A stretch of 64,000 bases of DNA from Corynebacterium sp. 21KM1197 (GTDB lineage Bacteria > Actinomycetota > Actinomycetes > Mycobacteriales > Mycobacteriaceae), in the NCBI RefSeq assembly GCF_033783015.1, contig NZ_CP123907.1:1364001-1428000 (forward strand), in the 5' to 3' direction. A program made the translations under genes and the position numbers. The notes beneath the pieces were generated by a model. The model worked only from the letters and a program-made list of their open reading frames with translations. It was not told the DNA's origin and made no database searches. This document shows positions 59,483-64,000 of the stretch, piece by piece (positions within the stretch are counted from its first letter, which is position 1; the number at the start of each line of letters is the position of its first letter).

Positions 59483-59511
59483 AAGATAGCAATGCCCCGC
59501 AGGTCTGACAA
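59483..59511 (-). promoter_or_regulatory. Sigma-70-type promoter of the ggt-pgsBC operon
   Basis: On the minus strand TTGTCA (59506-59511) and TATCTT (59483-59488) are separated by exactly 17 bp, ending 72 bp upstream of the ggt ATG. No operator is obvious; an inverted repeat GCGCGGCGAACTGCCGCG lies just downstream of the -10. Confidence 0.6.
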
Positions 59512-59576
59512 CCCCCATTATGAGGTTACCCTGGGCTTTCTCCCGGACCGGCCCCTATAACACGGAAAATACGGTA

Positions 59577-61421
59577 CTAAAGTAGATTCTCCTCCGGCTC
59601 CGGGTTTTTGTACTTATCCAGCGTGGTCAGGAAGTGATCGGTAATCTGCACCGAGACTTCGGAGCCGCCACCCAAAACCACAAGTGTGGCAAAGGCAATA
59701 TCATCGCGGTATCCGGCGAACCAGGCATGCGAGCCCTCATTGATCTCCGCCTCACCCGTCTTGCCGTAAATATCTCCCTCGGACTTCATGCCGCGCGCGG
59801 TGCCCTGAGTGACCACGCTGCGCATGGAACGGCGCAGATACTCGATGGCCTCCGGGGCGGGCGGGGCCACCTTCTCGCTCACCGTGGTCTCGTGCCCGGT
59901 GATCAGGGTGGGGGTGGGAGTGTGCCCGGCGGCGGCCGTGGCGGCGCTGAGCGCCAGACCAAAGGGGCTGGCCAGATCCAGGCCCTGGCCGTATCCGGCC
60001 TCCGTGCGATCCAGCGCGCTCTCCCCCTCCGGCACGGAACCCGTGATGGTATCCAGGCCGGGAATCTCATAATCCAGCCCCACGCCAAATTGCTTGGCGG
60101 TGTCCTTTAATTGGCCGGGCTCTAGCTTGGTGGAAATATCGGCAAAACTGGTGTTGCAGGACTGCGCAAAGGCCTGCTCCAAAGGCACGCTACCCAGGGA
60201 GAACTGGTTGTAATTGGTCACCGTGCGACCATAAATATCCATCGTTCCGGGGCACGGCACTATGGAATCCGCGCTCAGCCCCTGCTTTTCAAAGCCCGCG
60301 GTGGCCGTGATCATCTTGAACACCGAGCCGGGCGGGTACTGGCCGCTAAGGGCAATATCGCCATCCTTATCCGCCTCGGCGGTCTGGGCCACCGCCAGGA
60401 TCTCCCCGCTGGAGGGCCTAATGGCCACGAGCATGGCCTTATCCCCCGCGCGGGTATTCACCGCCTCCTCGGCGGCGCGCTGCACGTCATAATCAATGCT
60501 CACACCCACCGCCGGGGCCACCTGGGCGTCGTGATACTCCACATCGTCAAGGGAAGATCCTTGTTCATTGACCACGGATACGCGCCACCCCGCCGCGCCG
60601 TCGAGGTCATCCTCCACGATGCTGCGCACGCGCGACATAATATCGGGGGCGAAATCCGGCTTGGGGGTGACCATCGCGGCCTCCGGGTTAAGCCGCACCG
60701 CGGGCTCACCGGCCAGGGCCTCGGTGACCTGCTGGGTCACGGCGTCGGGAAGCGTGGTCACGGAATACTCCCCGCGCGCGCCGCGCAGCGTCCCCGCCAA
60801 TTCGGAGGCCGCCACGGTGCGCACGGTGGGATCGGCCTCCTTGGCCTTGTTCAACGCCGCCTCGATGGTGCGCGCGGTGCGCGCGGGATCGGTGACCTCA
60901 TCGGCATTGACCAGCAGGCGCTGCGTGACCCCCGGGCTCAGCAGCGCCACGCCATCGGAACTGACCACGCTGGCGCGCTCTGCGGGCACCGGGCGCAGCT
61001 CCAGGTGCTGGTGCGCGCCGAGGGTGGGGTGCATGATGGTGGGCTGCCAGCGCACCGACCACTCCGCATCCGCCCTGTCCTGGCGGGTGAGCAGCATGGA
61101 GGATTCATAACTGAGCGTGCGCTCCCTGGGTAGGTGCCACTCCATGCGATAGCGGGCGGTGGCGGACTGCTCGCTCAAGTCCACCTCGTCCACCGTGGCC
61201 GTGAGCCCCTCGGCTTGCAGCCCCTCCACGCTGGCCTTAATCAGCGGCAACGCGGCCGTGGGATCGTCCAGGTACTGCCCCACGGCATCCCAATCCTGCC
61301 CGGCGATCGCGTCGAGGAAGTCCTGGGCCACGGGGCGCGCATCCGCCGGCTTCGGCGTGCAGGCCACGAGGCTTATCGACGCCGTGACCAGCGCCAAGAG
61401 CAAAGCGGGCAACCTTTTCAT
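59577..61421 (-). CDS. pbp2b: Penicillin-binding protein 2b-like lipoprotein transpeptidase
   Basis: A class B PBP of 614 aa. Lipoprotein signal with SLVACT (Cys at about residue 21), an N-terminal NTF2-like MecA_N domain (DFLDAIAGQDWDAVGQYL), a dimerisation region, and the transpeptidase domain with SxxK in PPGSVFKMITA, SxN in QSCNTSF and KTG in IYGKTGEAE. The lipid anchor replaces a membrane helix, as in C. glutamicum Pbp2b and mycobacterial Rv2864c. The ATG at 61421 is preferred to a TTG three codons upstream. A copy of the 13-mer lies in the signal-peptide coding part. Confidence 0.93.
   Translation of the reverse strand: MKRLPALLLALVTASISLVACTPKPADARPVAQDFLDAIAGQDWDAVGQYLDDPTAALPLIKASVEGLQAEGLTATVDEVDLSEQSATARYRMEWHLPRERTLSYESSMLLTRQDRADAEWSVRWQPTIMHPTLGAHQHLELRPVPAERASVVSSDGVALLSPGVTQRLLVNADEVTDPARTARTIEAALNKAKEADPTVRTVAASELAGTLRGARGEYSVTTLPDAVTQQVTEALAGEPAVRLNPEAAMVTPKPDFAPDIMSRVRSIVEDDLDGAAGWRVSVVNEQGSSLDDVEYHDAQVAPAVGVSIDYDVQRAAEEAVNTRAGDKAMLVAIRPSSGEILAVAQTAEADKDGDIALSGQYPPGSVFKMITATAGFEKQGLSADSIVPCPGTMDIYGRTVTNYNQFSLGSVPLEQAFAQSCNTSFADISTKLEPGQLKDTAKQFGVGLDYEIPGLDTITGSVPEGESALDRTEAGYGQGLDLASPFGLALSAATAAAGHTPTPTLITGHETTVSEKVAPPAPEAIEYLRRSMRSVVTQGTARGMKSEGDIYGKTGEAEINEGSHAWFAGYRDDIAFATLVVLGGGSEVSVQITDHFLTTLDKYKNPEPEENLL
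61372..61381 (+). repeat. Dispersed motif CTTATCGACG, copy 10
   Basis: Full 13-mer on the plus strand, antisense to pbp2b, where it encodes ASIS of the signal peptide. Confidence 0.7.
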
Positions 61422-61454
61422 AGCGCCCAAGACTAGCAGCGCCAGCCCCTCCGC

Positions 61455-62633
61455 TTACTGAGTGACGCGCACCTTAGAACCCACGCCCGCGGCCTGCGCG
61501 GCGGCCAGTTCCTCCGGGTCCATCTGCTCCATGATGCGCATGGCCTCCTCGATCAGCGTCTCCACGATCTGGGATTCCGGCACGGTCTTAATCACCTCGC
61601 CCTTGACGAAGATCTGCCCCTTGCCGTTGCCCGAGGCCACGCCGAGGTCGGCGTCGCGCGCCTCGCCGGGACCATTGACCACGCACCCCATTACCGCCAC
61701 GCGCAGCGGCGCGTCCATGCCTTCCAGGGCGGCGGTGACCTCCTCGGCCAGGGTGTACACGTCCACCTGGGCGCGCCCGCACGAGGGGCAGGACACGATC
61801 TCCAATCCCCGGGGGCGCAGGTTGAGCGACTGCAAGATCTGATCGCCCACCTTCACCTCCTCCTTGGGATCGGCGGAGAGGGAGACGCGAATGGTATCCC
61901 CGATGCCCGAGCCCAGCAGCCAGCCAAAGGCCACGGAGGACTTGATAGTGCCCTGGAAGGCCGGGCCGGCCTCCGTCACGCCCAGGTGCAGCGGGTAATC
62001 CGTCTTGGCCGCCAGTTGGCGATACGCCTCCACCATCACCACGGGATCATTGTGCTTCACGGAAATGGCGATGTCCCCATAGCCATATTCCTCGAAGAGG
62101 CTGGCCTCCCAGATCGCGGATTCCACCAGGGCCTCCGGGGTGGCCTTGCCGTACTTCTCCAGCATGCGCTTATCCAGGGAACCGGCGTTCACGCCAATGC
62201 GGATGGGAATACCCGCATCGCCCGCGGCCTTGGCCACCTCCTTGACGCGGCCATCGAACTCGCGGATATTGCCGGGGTTCACGCGCACGGCAGCGCAGCC
62301 GGCGTCGATAGCCGCGAAGATGTACTTGGGCTGGAAATGAATGTCCGCGATCACCGGGATCGGGGACTTCTTGGCGATGGCCGGGAGGGCCTCTGCGTCA
62401 ATGGTCTTGGGACAGGCCACGCGGACGATGTCACAGCCGGAGGCGGTGAGCTGCGCGATCTGTTGCAAGGTGGCATTGACGTCGTGCGTCTTGGTGGTGG
62501 TCATCGACTGCACCGAGATCGGATAATCCGACCCCACGCCCACCGAACCCACCATGAGTTGGCGCGTTTTGCGGCGCGGCGCCAGGGTGGCTGGCGGGGC
62601 TTCAGGCATACCTAGTCCGACGGGAATGGACAA
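61455..62633 (-). CDS. ispG: 4-hydroxy-3-methylbut-2-enyl diphosphate synthase (flavodoxin)
   Basis: IspG (GcpE) is the penultimate MEP-pathway enzyme, with a 4Fe-4S cluster. The 392-aa protein starts near [16 protein letters not shown], has [26 protein letters not shown] and NPGNI, and the cluster cysteines in [12 protein letters not shown] and [15 protein letters not shown]. It is next to rip and dxr on the same strand, the standard dxr-rip-ispG order, so two MEP genes and an intramembrane protease are linked. Confidence 0.97.
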   Translation of the reverse strand: MSIPVGLGMPEAPPATLAPRRKTRQLMVGSVGVGSDYPISVQSMTTTKTHDVNATLQQIAQLTASGCDIVRVACPKTIDAEALPAIAKKSPIPVIADIHFQPKYIFAAIDAGCAAVRVNPGNIREFDGRVKEVAKAAGDAGIPIRIGVNAGSLDKRMLEKYGKATPEALVESAIWEASLFEEYGYGDIAISVKHNDPVVMVEAYRQLAAKTDYPLHLGVTEAGPAFQGTIKSSVAFGWLLGSGIGDTIRVSLSADPKEEVKVGDQILQSLNLRPRGLEIVSCPSCGRAQVDVYTLAEEVTAALEGMDAPLRVAVMGCVVNGPGEARDADLGVASGNGKGQIFVKGEVIKTVPESQIVETLIEEAMRIMEQMDPEELAAAQAAGVGSKVRVTQ

Positions 62634-62749
62634 GTTCTCATACTCCTTGCAAGGCAGTACGCAGCATGACCTCCTCGGCCCGCGCGCACCGCCCTCGAAT
62701 CAACACTCTCAGGCTCTCTGCCAACACCACGAGCATACACGCGCCACCA

Positions 62750-63892
62750 CTAGGGGAAGAGCCGCACCGGATTGACCACATCGGCCACCACAAACACCAA
62801 ACCCAGGGTCAGCAGCGCCGCACCTATCGCGTAGGTCAGCGGCATGAGCCGGGTGTAATCTGCCGGGCCCGCAGGCGCCAGGCCCCGCAGCCGACGCAGC
62901 GCATCGCGCACCTTTTCATAGAGCACCACCGCCACGTGCCCGCCGTCGAAGGGCGGCAGCGGAATCAGATTGAATACTGCGAGGAAAAAGTTGAGGCTGG
63001 CCAGCAGCATCCAGAACATGCCCCAGTAGGAGCGCTCCACGAATTCCCCGCCCGCGCGCGAGGCTCCCACCACGCTCATCGGACTATCCGCCGCGCGCTC
63101 CGCGCCGAAGATGGAGGCCACCACGCCCGGAATCTTGGCGGGGAGTTGGCCCAGGGCCTGCACCGTGGACACCATGAGATCCTTGGCATAGGTAGCCGCC
63201 ACGCCCACGGCCTCCACCGGGCCGAAGGTGGCAATGGCATTTTCCACCGGGGCGGAGGCCACGCCGATCACTCCCTGCCCCCGCTCGCCGGTGGCGGCCA
63301 CCACCTCTACCTGGCTGCGCTGCCCCTCCCGGTCAATGGTCAGGGTGAGGGTTTCCCCCGGGCGTTGGCGAATATCCTCGGCCAGTTGCCCAAAGTTCTG
63401 CGTGGCCTGCCCATTGAGTTCCACGATCCGATCTCCCGGGCGCACTCCCGCCTCCTGGGCCGGGCCAGCGTGTACTTCCGCCACGGTGGGGGTGAGATCC
63501 GCCTTGGGATTGGGCAGGCCGGAGGTCATGGCCACGCCGTAGAGAATGAGCAGCCCCACGATGAGATTCATGGTGATGCCGCCGAGCAGCACGGCAATGC
63601 GCTTCCACCACGCCTTTTTGTACATGGCGTGGGGCTCCTCCTCCGGGGTCAGGGCCGGATCCTGGGCCGTCATGCCAGCAATATCGCAAAACCCGCCAAA
63701 GGGCAGGGCCTTGAGCCCGTACTCCGTTCCGCCGCGCCGGAAGGAAAAGACCTTGGGCCCAAAACCAATGAAGTAGCGCCGCACCCTCATGCCGCAGGCG
63801 CGCGCCACCGCCAGGTGCCCCCATTCGTGCAGGGCGATGGTCACCGCAATGCCCAGGGCAAAGAGCACCATTCCCATGAGGTATCCCGCCAT
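62750..63892 (-). CDS. rip: Site-2 intramembrane zinc metalloprotease (Rip1/RseP type)
   Basis: A 380-aa membrane protease that cleaves anti-sigma factors and other single-pass proteins. Zinc site HEWGH at residues 22-26, a PDZ domain around residues 125-215 (AQEAGVRPGDRIVELNG), and the third-ligand motif NLIPLPPFDGGH. Three or four membrane helices. It follows dxr by about 30 bp, and ispG comes after a 116-bp gap. Confidence 0.95.
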   Translation of the reverse strand: MAGYLMGMVLFALGIAVTIALHEWGHLAVARACGMRVRRYFIGFGPKVFSFRRGGTEYGLKALPFGGFCDIAGMTAQDPALTPEEEPHAMYKKAWWKRIAVLLGGITMNLIVGLLILYGVAMTSGLPNPKADLTPTVAEVHAGPAQEAGVRPGDRIVELNGQATQNFGQLAEDIRQRPGETLTLTIDREGQRSQVEVVAATGERGQGVIGVASAPVENAIATFGPVEAVGVAATYAKDLMVSTVQALGQLPAKIPGVVASIFGAERAADSPMSVVGASRAGGEFVERSYWGMFWMLLASLNFFLAVFNLIPLPPFDGGHVAVVLYEKVRDALRRLRGLAPAGPADYTRLMPLTYAIGAALLTLGLVFVVADVVNPVRLFP

Positions 63893-63924
63893 AAAGCCTC
63901 TCCTTTATTCCTATCGCCTGCGCC

Positions 63925-64000
63925 TCAGCGCGCCAGGGTAGCCACGATCTCCTGCGCACGACGCCGCGCCTGCGCCTCCACCTCCAGCACCTCCGTCACC
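63925..64000 (-). CDS. dxr: 1-deoxy-D-xylulose 5-phosphate reductoisomerase, C-terminal end only
   Basis: Only the last 24 codons and the TGA (63925-63927) are in the window, ending VEAQARRRAQEIVATLAR. The identification comes mainly from position: dxr precedes rip and ispG in actinobacteria, and the helical, Ala/Arg-rich end is compatible. The gene continues beyond the right edge. Confidence 0.6.
   Translation of the reverse strand, partial: VTEVLEVEAQARRRAQEIVATLAR

Overview
The window is a GC-rich stretch of actinobacterial chromosome, almost certainly from a Corynebacterium. The evidence is gene order and content: miaB-recX-recA, bioYMN, pspA/clgR/cinA/pgsA/terC/ftsK, rnj-dapA-thyX-dapB, pnp-rpsO, ribF/truB/pptT/pptH, nrnA-rbfA-infB-ylxR-nusA-rimP, proS, mqo, mycothione reductase, map, pbp2b, ispG-rip-dxr. 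This order is close to the Rv2732c-Rv2870c segment of M. tuberculosis and the cg2140-cg2200 region of C. glutamicum. Mycothione reductase, a mycothiol-type DinB protein, PptT/PptH and a site-2 protease fit the order Mycobacteriales. The species cannot be named from the sequence alone. All family assignments are from reading motifs by eye; no database search was run.

Layout. 1-4000: RNA modification (miaB) and SOS recombination (recX, recA), with a near-consensus LexA box. 4000-6000: ECF biotin importer bioYMN behind an operator-like palindrome. 6000-13100: envelope stress and division (pspA, an inverted clgR, cinA, pgsA, terC under a manganese riboswitch, ftsK). 13100-22000: RNase J, DAP/lysine genes, a ThyX-like protein without its catalytic motif, PNPase and S15. 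22000-30100: nucleoside salvage, flavin synthesis, TruB, the PptT/PptH pair, a MATE exporter and NrnA. 30100-37500: the rbfA-infB-ylxR-nusA-rimP translation block, interrupted by a small secreted protein and a lower-GC two-gene cassette of unknown function. 37500-41000: lipoprotein, proS, yaaA.

41000-47000 is an accessory cluster on one strand. It holds a two-component system, an ABC exporter and two tandem secreted trypsin-like proteases; its sensor kinase carries an in-frame stop and a frameshift. 47000-53200: cobA/SUMT, mqo, a lipase-like hydrolase, mycothione reductase and methionine aminopeptidase. 53200-59500: a Tat-exported phosphoesterase, then a ggt-pgsB-pgsC operon that predicts poly-gamma-glutamate synthesis and release or anchoring. 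59500-64000: pbp2b, ispG, rip and the end of dxr.

Two DNA-level repeat systems stand out. A 13-mer, GCTTATCGACGCC (10-base core CTTATCGACG), occurs ten times across the window on both strands, in coding and non-coding DNA, far above chance. Two intergenic clusters each contain three copies of a stem-loop element with about 61-bp periodicity.
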